Source of the DNA: an uncultured Pelagibacteraceae bacterium
Lineage (GTDB): Bacteria; Pseudomonadota; Alphaproteobacteria; Pelagibacterales; Pelagibacteraceae
Length of the DNA stretch: 64,000 nucleotides
Reading direction: 5' to 3'
NCBI GenBank assembly: GCA_902570785.1
Contig: CACFZK010000004.1
Span: 1 to 64,000, forward strand
A model generated the notes under the pieces. That model saw only the letters and a program-made list of their open reading frames with translations, did no database searches and was not told the origin of the DNA. The position numbers and the translations under genes are program-made. Each line of letters starts with the position of its first letter. Position 1 is the first letter of the stretch. Below, piece after piece: positions 52,935 to 62,062 of this stretch.

Positions 52935-54694
52935 GTGCAAGTTCCGTTCTTGGTAAGGATTGGGTTTCAAAAACCTACAACGAGGAGTCTGTTAATTTTT
53001 TAAAAGACAATTTAAATTTGAGCGAAATAACATCAAAGCTAATAGCAATTAGAAAAATTAAAGTTGCAGATGTAAATTTATTTTTGAAACCTAAAATTAA
53101 AAATTTAATTCCAGATCCATTTATATTAAAGGATATGGAAAAAGCTGTTTCCAGAACCGTTGAAAGCATACAAAAAAAAAATAAAATTGGAATATTTGGT
53201 GATTATGACGTTGATGGTGCCACATCCTCAGCTTTATTGGGAAATTTTTTTAAATCGATTAATCAAGATGTGGAAATTTATATTCCAGATAGGAAAACCG
53301 AAGGTTATGGACCTAGCAAAAAAGGTTTTGAAAAGTTAATTAGAAATGAATCTAAATTAATATTTACTGTAGATTGTGGTACACTATCTTTTGAAGCTAT
53401 TAATTATTCTAAAACTAAGAATGTAGATGTATTAGTATTAGACCACCATCAATCAGAGTTAGAACTTCCCGATGCACATTCAATAGTCAATCCAAACAGA
53501 TTTGATGATAATTCGAATTTAAAATATCTTTGTGCTGCAGGAGTATGTTTTATGTTTCTTGTTGCTTTAAATAAAAAATTGAGAGATTTAAACTGGTTCA
53601 AAGATAATAATATAAATGAACCAAATTTATTAAATTATTTAGATTTGGTATCTCTCGGAACAGTTTGTGACGTAGTTCCACTAGTTGGACTAAATAGAGC
53701 ATTTGTTAAACAAGGTCTAGAAATATTAAAAAAAAAATCAAATTTAGGTATAAAAACTTTAAAAAATATTTGTGGAATAGAGAGCAATATAAATACTTAT
53801 CACCTTGGGTATATTCTTGGTCCTAGAATAAATGCTGGAGGAAGAGTTGGAAAATGTTCTCACGGAGCAAATTTGTTATTAAGTGATAATTCAAAAGAAA
53901 TATTTAAAATTGCATCTGAACTTGAACTATTTAACAAAGAAAGAAAGATTCTAGAGAATAACATGTTAAATAAAATTGAAAAAAATATTCAAATAAATCA
54001 AAGTGAACCAACTATAGTCTTATCCGGTCACAATTGGCATGGGGGTATAATTGGTATTATAGCTTCAAGATTAAAAGAAAAATATAACAAGCCAACAATT
54101 ATAATTTCAGTAGAAAACGGACTGGGTAGGGCTTCTGCTAGGTCTGTTTTAGGTTTCGACATAGGTGCTTTAATAATTAAGGCTCACCAAAAAAATATAA
54201 TTAAAAAAGGTGGTGGCCACAAAATGGCTGGGGGTTTTTCTTTACAAGAAGAAAAAATATCAGAATTTAAAGATTTTATAAATTTAGAATTTTCAAAAAT
54301 TGAGAAAAAAATTAATAAAACAAATAATCTATTTTACGATTCTAAGATTTCACCATCTGCACTAAATGAAAACTTTTATTCTGAGATCAATCTTCTTTCC
54401 CCGTTTGGATCAGGAAATCCTGAGCCACGTTTTGTTATTGAAAGCCTTGAATTGTTAAAATCATCGATTGTTGGAGAAAAACACATTAAAACAATCTTTA
54501 CCGCTCCAGACGGATCAGTGGTTAAATGCGTCACTTTTAATGCTATTAAAACTGATTTAGAGACTTATTTATTAAGAAAAGACAGAAAAAAAATTAATAT
54601 TTTAGGCAAGTTAAGTCTTAATGAATGGAAAGGTCAAAGAAAAGTAGAGTTTATTATCGATGATATTTCTGTTAATAAAGCTAACATTAATTAG
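52931..54694 (+). CDS. recJ: Single-stranded-DNA-specific exonuclease RecJ
   Basis: IFGDYDVDGATSSALL, DCGTLSFEAI, VLDHHQSE, GPRINAGGRVG, GGHKMAGGFS. Confidence 0.96.
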   Translation: MSASSVLGKDWVSKTYNEESVNFLKDNLNLSEITSKLIAIRKIKVADVNLFLKPKIKNLIPDPFILKDMEKAVSRTVESIQKKNKIGIFGDYDVDGATSSALLGNFFKSINQDVEIYIPDRKTEGYGPSKKGFEKLIRNESKLIFTVDCGTLSFEAINYSKTKNVDVLVLDHHQSELELPDAHSIVNPNRFDDNSNLKYLCAAGVCFMFLVALNKKLRDLNWFKDNNINEPNLLNYLDLVSLGTVCDVVPLVGLNRAFVKQGLEILKKKSNLGIKTLKNICGIESNINTYHLGYILGPRINAGGRVGKCSHGANLLLSDNSKEIFKIASELELFNKERKILENNMLNKIEKNIQINQSEPTIVLSGHNWHGGIIGIIASRLKEKYNKPTIIISVENGLGRASARSVLGFDIGALIIKAHQKNIIKKGGGHKMAGGFSLQEEKISEFKDFINLEFSKIEKKINKTNNLFYDSKISPSALNENFYSEINLLSPFGSGNPEPRFVIESLELLKSSIVGEKHIKTIFTAPDGSVVKCVTFNAIKTDLETYLLRKDRKKINILGKLSLNEWKGQRKVEFIIDDISVNKANIN

Positions 54695-54768
54695 GTCCCA
54701 TCGTCTAACGGTTAGGACAGATGGTTTTCAATCATCTAATCGGGGTTCGATTCCCCGTGGGACCGCCA
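54694..54768 (+). tRNA. tRNA-Glu (anticodon UUC), CCA encoded
   Basis: GGTCCCA/TGGGACC acceptor, anticodon arm GATGG-TTTTCAA-TCATC, GGGGTTCGATTCCCC T-arm, GCCA. Confidence 0.96.
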
Positions 54769-54775
54769 AAATATT

Positions 54776-55732
54776 ATGTTTAAAATCGGAATTGTAGAAA
54801 ATTTTCATAAAGACGGAATAAAACTTTTAGAAAACCACCCAAATTTTGAGTATGAAATTATTGATGATGTCTCAAAAGAAAATCTAATTAAGGAGCTACC
54901 AAAATTTGATGGTTTGACTTTGCGTGTTGCAAAATTAGGCTCTGATGTTTTAAGCAAATGTAAGAAACTTAAAGTTATTTCTCGTCATGGTGTTGGTTAT
55001 GATAACGTTGACATTAATCATCTAAAAAAAAATAATATAACTTTACTTATAACTGCTACCGGTAATGCATTAGCTGTTGCTGAACATGTTATGTACATGA
55101 TGTTATCATTATCAAAAGGAGTAACTTTATATGACTCCGAGGTAAGATCTGGAAATTTCAAAAAAAATGCCAATAAAATAGAAACATATGAACTTTATAA
55201 AAAAGAAATATTAATTGCAGGATTTGGCAGAATCGGAAAAAATTTAATTAAGAGATGTCTTGGTTTTGATATGAAAGCAAATGTTTTTGACCCTTTCATT
55301 GACGAGAGTACTATAAAGTCTTACGGCGGCAATAAAGTAGATAATCTTCAAACTGCAATAAAAACATCAGATTTTGTTTCAATACACATGCCTTTAAACG
55401 AAAAAACGAGGAATCTTATAGATGCTAAAATATTAAAAACAATGAAAAGTAATGCCATTATTATTAATACCGCTCGTGGCGGAATAATAAATGAAGTTGA
55501 TTTAGATAACGCTTTAAAATCAAAAATAATATATGCAGCAGGTTTAGACGTTTTTGAAAAAGAGCCACCAGACACAAACAATCCTTTGTTAAAAAATAAA
55601 AATGTTTTGTTAAGTCCACATTCTGCAACGTTTACAAACGAGTGTAAATCAAGAATGAGTGTTGAAACAGTTCAAAATATAATTGATTTTTTTGAAAATA
55701 AAACAAAACCATATATGATAGTAAAATTATGA
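54776..55732 (+). CDS. D-isomer-specific 2-hydroxyacid dehydrogenase (phosphoglycerate dehydrogenase-like)
   Basis: SRHGVGYDNVDI, IAGFGRIGKNL, NTARGGIINEVDL, GLDVFEKEPP. Confidence 0.92.
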   Translation: MFKIGIVENFHKDGIKLLENHPNFEYEIIDDVSKENLIKELPKFDGLTLRVAKLGSDVLSKCKKLKVISRHGVGYDNVDINHLKKNNITLLITATGNALAVAEHVMYMMLSLSKGVTLYDSEVRSGNFKKNANKIETYELYKKEILIAGFGRIGKNLIKRCLGFDMKANVFDPFIDESTIKSYGGNKVDNLQTAIKTSDFVSIHMPLNEKTRNLIDAKILKTMKSNAIIINTARGGIINEVDLDNALKSKIIYAAGLDVFEKEPPDTNNPLLKNKNVLLSPHSATFTNECKSRMSVETVQNIIDFFENKTKPYMIVKL

Positions 55733-56241
55733 ATAATTTTTTTAATAAATTTAAAAACTATGGTTTATTGGAACTATTAGTATTTTCATCTGCTGTTTAT
55801 GTTGTTGGTATGTTGCTGTGGACAGCATCGACTCGATCTGCAGTTGAGGAAAAAGCAAATACTGTAAAATCAAACCACAAACAAATTGTTGATTTTATAA
55901 ATTCAGAAATAAATAATTGTGGTCAAGGTGATGAAAATTCAAAGACAGCCTGGGGGGATCCATGTAATGGTGAGTGGTTGTCCGTAAAAGTTATTGAATA
56001 TATTAATAGTAATATGAAAATGGTAAATCCCTATTCATCAAACAAAGAAATTTTAAAGCAAGCCCAGGATCCCAGACTGCAAGCAGAAGGAAAAGCTGGT
56101 CAGTCAACTGAGATGGGGGTTATTTTTTTAAGTTCTCAAAATATTAGCTCAGAAGCTGGATCGGAGTGGGTCATCGGAACTTGTGTAAAATCTCCATGTG
56201 TAGCAGCTGGAAATAACGAACTTACTTCTGTTTATAGATAA
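55729..56241 (+). CDS. Hypothetical protein with N-terminal transmembrane helix, pseudopilin-like
   Basis: FKNYGLLELLVFSSAVYVVGMLLW followed by a polar helix and C-terminal Cys pair (GTCVKSPC); start overlaps upstream stop. Confidence 0.6.
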   Translation: MNNFFNKFKNYGLLELLVFSSAVYVVGMLLWTASTRSAVEEKANTVKSNHKQIVDFINSEINNCGQGDENSKTAWGDPCNGEWLSVKVIEYINSNMKMVNPYSSNKEILKQAQDPRLQAEGKAGQSTEMGVIFLSSQNISSEAGSEWVIGTCVKSPCVAAGNNELTSVYR

Positions 56242-56243
56242 AC

Positions 56244-57143
56244 TTATTCAATAATTTCAAATCCGGCTTTAGTTGCAGTTTTTTTTAAATAAGAATAACC
56301 TTTTTTTGCGTACTCAAACGGGTTAGCTTTTTTTGGGTCTTGTTCAGCTTCAACAACCAACCAACTATTATAATCATTTTTTTTTAGTTGATCTAAAACT
56401 GGTTTATAATCTATACAGCCGTCACCCGGAACAGTAAAGGCGCCTTCAAGAAACGCGTGTCGAAAACTTAAATTTTTAGATAAAGATTTTTTTAAAACAC
56501 TTTCTCTCATATCTTTGCAATGTACATGAGCAATTTTTTCTTTAAAATTTTTTATTATTTTTAAATAATCTCCACCTGCAAATAACATATGCCCGGTATC
56601 AATTGTAAGTTTAACTGAGTCATTGGTTTCTTGCATTAATCTGGTCGTATCCTCTTCGGACTGTATAACAGTGCCCATATGATGATGATAAGCTAACGGC
56701 ATTTCTTCGTCTTCAAGTCTTTTTCCAACTTCATTAATTTTTTTACAATAAGAAATCCAAGTATCATTATCTAGAATTGGTCTTTTAGATAATGGCTTAT
56801 TTTCGTCTCCCTGAATTGAGTCGGTTACTTCAGCAAAAACTATACATGGGGCTTTACAGTCTTTAAATAAATTTAATTGACCTCTTATATTTTCCATTTC
56901 TTCTTTAACAGTCCGTTTTAATAAATTTGCCCCATACCAGCCGGAACATAATTTAATATCAAATTTATTTAATATTGGAATTAATTCATCTGATGTTTGT
57001 GGAAATTTACCCCCTGACTCAACACCAGTAAAACCAGCCTGTCTTGCTTCAGACAAACAAGTTTCAAGAGATGTTTCACCTCCAAGTTCTGGCATATCAT
57101 CATTACTCCATGCTATTGGCGCTATTCCTAATTTTACTGACAT
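56244..57143 (-). CDS. iolE: Myo-inosose-2 dehydratase-like sugar phosphate isomerase/epimerase (IolE family)
   Basis: KLGIAPIAWSNDDMPELGGETSLETCLSEARQAGFTGVESGGKFP; internal start at 57143 (MSVKLG) preferred over ORF-track start at 57191. Confidence 0.85.
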   Translation of the reverse strand: MSVKLGIAPIAWSNDDMPELGGETSLETCLSEARQAGFTGVESGGKFPQTSDELIPILNKFDIKLCSGWYGANLLKRTVKEEMENIRGQLNLFKDCKAPCIVFAEVTDSIQGDENKPLSKRPILDNDTWISYCKKINEVGKRLEDEEMPLAYHHHMGTVIQSEEDTTRLMQETNDSVKLTIDTGHMLFAGGDYLKIIKNFKEKIAHVHCKDMRESVLKKSLSKNLSFRHAFLEGAFTVPGDGCIDYKPVLDQLKKNDYNSWLVVEAEQDPKKANPFEYAKKGYSYLKKTATKAGFEIIE

Positions 57144-57206
57144 TTTATTTATATTTGTTAGGATAATGATAGATATCAGTACTAAAAACAATAAAAAATT
57201 TTTTAA

Positions 57207-58154
57207 ATGAAAATTAATGTTGCATTATTTGGCCTTGGAAGAATTGGTATAATGCATGCTCAAAACTTAAAGATAAATAAAAAATTTAATCTTAAGTATG
57301 TATTTGATATAAATAAAAAACTATCTATAAAAGCTGCAAAAAAACTCAAGTCAACATATATTAAAAATCCAAATATCGCATTCAAAGACAAAAATATAAA
57401 AGTAATTTTTATTTCATCTACGACCTCAACACATATACCTTTAATTTCATTAGCTGCAAAACACAAAAAAATAATCTTTTGTGAAAAACCTTTAGATCTT
57501 AATATTCAAAGGGTAATTAAATGTAGAAAAAAAATTAAAAGATTTAAACCTAAAATACAATTGGGTTTTAATCGGCGTTATGATCCAGGACATTATCATC
57601 TAAAAAAATCTCTTTTGTCTGGAAAAATTGGAAAATTGGAAAAAATAATTATTACAAGTCGAGACCCAGCACCTCCTTCATTTAATTATTTAAAAAATTC
57701 AGGAGGTATATTTAGAGATATGACAATTCATGATTTTGACTTAGCCAGATTCTATCTTGGCAAAGACCCAATTAAGGAAATCTTTGCATCCGCAACCAAT
57801 TTATCTGACTCAAGATTTAAAAAAATTAAAGATTATGAAATTGCTTCATGTGTTTTAAAATCTAAAAAAGGTGTAATCACAGTTATTAATAACTCTCGAC
57901 ACTGTAAATTTGGATACGATCAAAGAGTTGAAATATTTGGTAATAAAGGAATGCTAATATCAGACAATAAGCGGAAATATAATTTTTTTATAGATAGATA
58001 TAAAATTGCTTACAGACTTCAATTGAACGATCTATATAACCTTGTAACAAAAAACAAAAAACCAAGATCTACTTTCGATGATGGCGAGAAATCACTTTGT
58101 ATAGCTAATGCAGCTTTTAAATCGTTAAAATTAAAAAAAATTGTTACTATCTAA
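57207..58154 (+). CDS. Gfo/Idh/MocA family oxidoreductase (inositol 2-dehydrogenase-like, IolG-like)
   Basis: ALFGLGRIGIMHAQNL, CEKPLDLN, GFNRRYDPGH, GGIFRDMTIHDFDLARFYLG. Confidence 0.88.
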   Translation: MKINVALFGLGRIGIMHAQNLKINKKFNLKYVFDINKKLSIKAAKKLKSTYIKNPNIAFKDKNIKVIFISSTTSTHIPLISLAAKHKKIIFCEKPLDLNIQRVIKCRKKIKRFKPKIQLGFNRRYDPGHYHLKKSLLSGKIGKLEKIIITSRDPAPPSFNYLKNSGGIFRDMTIHDFDLARFYLGKDPIKEIFASATNLSDSRFKKIKDYEIASCVLKSKKGVITVINNSRHCKFGYDQRVEIFGNKGMLISDNKRKYNFFIDRYKIAYRLQLNDLYNLVTKNKKPRSTFDDGEKSLCIANAAFKSLKLKKIVTI

Positions 58155-58261
58155 TAATAATTTTTAAACCCAAGGTTGAAATAAAAAATCCTTACCTTTT
58201 CTTTTAATCTTTTTTTTGCTTAAATAAAAATATTATAAATAACAATATAACGAGGGAAAAA

Positions 58262-59182
58262 ATGAGAAAAATATATTTAACATTAGTAGCTTTCCTTTCG
58301 TGGATGGCGATGTCTGTTGCATCATTTGCAATCGATGTAATCGTTGTTTCACATGGTCAAGCTAACGATCCTTTTTGGTCGGTTGCTAAAAACGGAGTTG
58401 ACTCTGCTTGCAAAGATATGAAAATTAAATGTAAGTATACAGCTCCCGGCACATTCGACATGGTCGAAATGGCTAAGTTAATTGATAACGCTGTTTCACA
58501 AAAACCAAAAGGTATTGTGATCACTTTACCTGACGCTGCGGCTTTAGGAAAATCTGTTAAAGCTGCGATTGCTGCTGGTATACCAGTAGTATCAATGAAC
58601 TCTGGTTCAGATGACTTCGCTAAATTAGGTATTAGCGCTCACGTTGGACAAACCGAGTTTGAAGCAGGTGTAGGTGGCGGTCAAAAAATGAAAGCAGCTG
58701 GTGGAAAAAAAGCACTATGCGTTAACCACGAAGTTGGTAACGTAGCACTTGATAGAAGATGCGCTGGTTTCAAAAAAGGTTTTGGTGGTTCAGTAGAAAT
58801 ACTTGGTACATCAAATGACCCAACAGAAATTCAAAAAGCTGTTGCTGCAAAACTAGGTGGAGTAGATACTATTCTAACTTTAGGTGCAGGACTTTCTGGA
58901 GAAGCGGCTCTAAAAGCAATCAAATCTGCTGGTAAAACTGGCAGCATTAAACTTGGAACATTTGATATGTCACCAGGAATGCTTAAAGCTGCTGCAGCTG
59001 GAGAAGTTGAGTTCTTAATTGACCAACAACAATATCTTCAAGGATATTTGCCTATAGCTATATTTGCTCAGTATATGAGATGGGGAACAATGCCAGCTGG
59101 CGTTGTTATGACGGGACCTGGTTTCGTTACACCACAAAATGCTAGCAAAGTAATTAAGTGGGCAGCACAAGGTTATAGATAA
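58262..59182 (+). CDS. frcB: Sugar ABC transporter substrate-binding protein (Peripla_BP_4; FrcB-like)
   Basis: signal peptide MRKIYLTLVAFLSWMAMSVASFA; VVSHGQANDPFWSVAKNGVDSACKDM; followed by permease, ATPase and ROK kinase. Confidence 0.82.
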   Translation: MRKIYLTLVAFLSWMAMSVASFAIDVIVVSHGQANDPFWSVAKNGVDSACKDMKIKCKYTAPGTFDMVEMAKLIDNAVSQKPKGIVITLPDAAALGKSVKAAIAAGIPVVSMNSGSDDFAKLGISAHVGQTEFEAGVGGGQKMKAAGGKKALCVNHEVGNVALDRRCAGFKKGFGGSVEILGTSNDPTEIQKAVAAKLGGVDTILTLGAGLSGEAALKAIKSAGKTGSIKLGTFDMSPGMLKAAAAGEVEFLIDQQQYLQGYLPIAIFAQYMRWGTMPAGVVMTGPGFVTPQNASKVIKWAAQGYR

Positions 59183-59192
59183 AAATAATATA

Positions 59193-59227
59193 AAAAGGCC
59201 TGGTTTCAAAGCCAGGCCTTTTTTTTT
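59193..59227 (+). terminator. Rho-independent terminator/attenuator hairpin between substrate-binding and permease genes
   Basis: GGCCTGGTT-TCAA-AGCCAGGCC stem-loop followed by a T run of about 10. Confidence 0.92.
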
Positions 59228-59244
59228 AACAAAAGCAAATAAAT

Positions 59245-60363
59245 ATGTCAGTTAAGTCAAAAAGCATCCAGAATAAATCTAAAGACGAAAGATTACGTAA
59301 GGTTTCAAATTTAAAAGTTTTATTAAATAGACCTGAACTCGGTGCACTAGGTGGATCTGTCCTTGTATTTATTTTTTTTGGTATCGTTGCTGGTGATACT
59401 GGAATGTTTAGTGCATATGGAACGATTAATTTTTTAGAAGTTTCAGCTAATCTTGGAATAATTGCAATTGCTGCAGCACTATTAATGATAGGTGGAGAAT
59501 TTGATTTATCAGTTGGATCTATGATTGGTTTTGCTGGTATATGTATTGCGATACCAGCAATTTATTGGGGTTGGCCATTGTGGTCGAGTATTTTATTTGC
59601 TTTCTCCATGGCTGTTCTTGTTGGATATGCAAATGGTATATTAGTTGTCAGAACAGGTTTACCGTCCTTTATAGTAACACTTGCAATGCTATTTATTTTA
59701 CGTGGAGCAACTTTAGCCTTAACAAGATTAATTACAGGCAGAACACAGGTTCCGGGATTAAGGGTACTGATCGAAAATGATCCAATCGCGTGGATTTTTT
59801 CTGCAGATGCATTTAAGGGTGTCTTTACATGGCTGGGTTCCTTAGGACTAATAGCATTAAGACAAGACGGAACACCCTTAGCTACTGGTATTCCTGCGTC
59901 GGTTTTGTGGTGGGTTGGAATGACAATTTTTGCAACATGGTTATTAATGAAAACAAGATATGGTAACTGGATATTTGCTTCTGGCGGAGACAAGCTTGGT
60001 GCTAGAAACGTCGGTGTACCAGTTGGAAGAGTAAAAATTAGTTTATTTATTGGAACAGCAGTGGCAGCAACTATTTATGCTTGTGTTCAAGTATTGGATG
60101 CTGGGTCAGCTGATACAATGAGAGGTTTTTTAAAAGAATTAGAAGCAATTGTTGCTGCTGTTGTCGGGGGATGTTTATTAACCGGTGGTTACGGTTCTGC
60201 AATTGGGGCAGCGTTTGGTGCCTTAATATTTGGAACAGTTTCAATGGGAATTTATTATACAGATGTAGATACTGATTGGTTTAAGGTCTTTTTAGGAGCA
60301 ATGATGTTGATTGCTGTTATTTTTAATAATTTTATTAGAAGAAGAGTTACTGAGAATAAATAA
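59245..60363 (+). CDS. frcC: Sugar ABC transporter permease (FrcC/RbsC family)
   Basis: [65 protein letters not shown]. Confidence 0.85.
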   Translation: MSVKSKSIQNKSKDERLRKVSNLKVLLNRPELGALGGSVLVFIFFGIVAGDTGMFSAYGTINFLEVSANLGIIAIAAALLMIGGEFDLSVGSMIGFAGICIAIPAIYWGWPLWSSILFAFSMAVLVGYANGILVVRTGLPSFIVTLAMLFILRGATLALTRLITGRTQVPGLRVLIENDPIAWIFSADAFKGVFTWLGSLGLIALRQDGTPLATGIPASVLWWVGMTIFATWLLMKTRYGNWIFASGGDKLGARNVGVPVGRVKISLFIGTAVAATIYACVQVLDAGSADTMRGFLKELEAIVAAVVGGCLLTGGYGSAIGAAFGALIFGTVSMGIYYTDVDTDWFKVFLGAMMLIAVIFNNFIRRRVTENK

Positions 60364-61157
60364 TGTCAAATAATTTAGTTGAATTTAATAATATAAGTAA
60401 ATTTTTTGGGTCTGTTATAGCTCTAAAAGATGTAACTATGCATATTAAAAAGGGTCAAATCATGTGTCTACTTGGCGATAATGGTGCTGGCAAATCAACA
60501 TTAATAAAAACATTATCAGGCGTTCACAAACCAGATGAGGGAGAAATTATAGTTGATGGAAAACAAACCGTATTTGACTCTCCTAGAGATGCTTTAGACC
60601 TTGGTATAGCAACAGTTTATCAAGATTTAGCTCTTGTATCTTTGATGAGTGTGACTAGAAATTTTTTTATGGGAAGAGAACCAATGAAAGGGTTTGGTCC
60701 TTTTAAAACCTTTGATGTTAATAAAGCAAACAGTATAGCTTCAGAAAGAATGGGCCAAATAGGAATTGATGTCAGAGATCCATCTCAGGCTGTCGGCACA
60801 ATGTCAGGTGGAGAAAGACAATGTTTGGCAATATCTAGAGCAATTTACTTTGGCGCAAAAGTTTTAATTCTAGATGAACCAACTTCTGCGCTCGGTGTTC
60901 ATCAAGCATCGGTAGTTCTAAAATACATAGTGAAAGCAGCTGCCTCTGGTCTAGGGGTTATACTAATTACACATAACGTTCATCATGCGTATCCAGTAGG
61001 AAATAGTTTTACAATTTTAAACAGGGGCAAAAGTATGGGTACTTTTGAGAAAAAGAATCTATCAAGAGAAAAACTTTTAGGAATGATGGCAGGCGGAGAA
61101 GAGCTCGATAAGCTTGAGGTTGAGCTTAAAGAAATTGATAGAACTAATAAAAATTAA
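60363..61157 (+). CDS. frcA: Sugar ABC transporter ATP-binding protein, single ABC domain (FrcA-like)
   Basis: [18 protein letters not shown] Walker [18 protein letters not shown] signature, [12 protein letters not shown] Walker B. Confidence 0.87.
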   Translation: MSNNLVEFNNISKFFGSVIALKDVTMHIKKGQIMCLLGDNGAGKSTLIKTLSGVHKPDEGEIIVDGKQTVFDSPRDALDLGIATVYQDLALVSLMSVTRNFFMGREPMKGFGPFKTFDVNKANSIASERMGQIGIDVRDPSQAVGTMSGGERQCLAISRAIYFGAKVLILDEPTSALGVHQASVVLKYIVKAAASGLGVILITHNVHHAYPVGNSFTILNRGKSMGTFEKKNLSREKLLGMMAGGEELDKLEVELKEIDRTNKN

Positions 61158-62062
61158 TGCAAATTGGAATTGATCTTGGTGCTACTAAAATCGAATATGT
61201 TTTATTAGACAATAATAATAAAGAATTAGAAAGAAACAGATCCGAAACACCGAAAGATTTTGCAAAAACAATTGTTGTAATAAAGGATATTATCGAAAAA
61301 CTTCAAAAAAAATATAATTCAAAATTTGTAGTTGGTATTTGTCACCCGGGGAATCTAGATAGTTCATCCGGATTAATAAAAAATGCACATAATTCGATTT
61401 GGCTTAATAATAAAAGTTTAATTAAAGAACTAAAAAAAATAATAGATAACGATGTATTTTCTGAGAATGATGCAAATTGTTTTAGTTTGTCAGAGGCTTT
61501 TGATGGAGCAGCGAGGCATTATAATAGTGTCTTTGGAATAATTTTGGGCTCTGGTTGTGGAGGTGGTTTAGTAATTAATAAAAAAATTGTCTCAGGTGCA
61601 AATGGCTTAGGAGGAGAGTGGAGTTTAAATCAAATGCCACTCAAGGAAATCAAGTCGAACATAGATTATAATGGTAAATTTAATTTTTCACAAAGAATTG
61701 AAGGACATCTTTCAGGTAAATCAATTGAAAAAAATTTTAATAATTTATTTAAAAAAAGATTAACTGCTAAAGAAATATTTAGCAAATATAGAGACAAAGA
61801 TACCGACGCATTAAATTTTATTAATAGATACAAAACAAACTTAGCAAGAAGCTTAGTAATAATTATCACTACAATTGATCCTGATGCTATTGTTTTCGGT
61901 GGTGGTGTTTCAAATGAAATTGATTTTTTAGATGAACTTAAAAATATTTCAGCAAAATTATTAAACGAACAAAATCTTAAAACTGTTTTTCTTAAACCAA
62001 TTTATGGTGATGCTAGCGGTGTCAGAGGAGCTGCACTATTAGGAAGACAAAATCTCATTTAA
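61157..62062 (+). CDS. ROK family sugar kinase-like protein (FrcK-like), lacking the cysteine zinc motif
   Basis: IGIDLGATKIEYVLLD phosphate-binding, ENDANCFSLSEAFDGAA, GIILGSGCGGGLVINKKI, IVFGGGVSN. Confidence 0.85.
   Translation: MQIGIDLGATKIEYVLLDNNNKELERNRSETPKDFAKTIVVIKDIIEKLQKKYNSKFVVGICHPGNLDSSSGLIKNAHNSIWLNNKSLIKELKKIIDNDVFSENDANCFSLSEAFDGAARHYNSVFGIILGSGCGGGLVINKKIVSGANGLGGEWSLNQMPLKEIKSNIDYNGKFNFSQRIEGHLSGKSIEKNFNNLFKKRLTAKEIFSKYRDKDTDALNFINRYKTNLARSLVIIITTIDPDAIVFGGGVSNEIDFLDELKNISAKLLNEQNLKTVFLKPIYGDASGVRGAALLGRQNLI

Noticed and set aside
59541-59780. 79-aa plus-strand ORF inside the permease gene
   Set aside because: Out-of-frame within a clear permease CDS, Cys-rich nonsense translation with no domain.
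59562-59993. 143-aa minus-strand ORF inside the sugar permease gene
   Set aside because: Antisense of a conserved transmembrane protein; no independent start context or domain.
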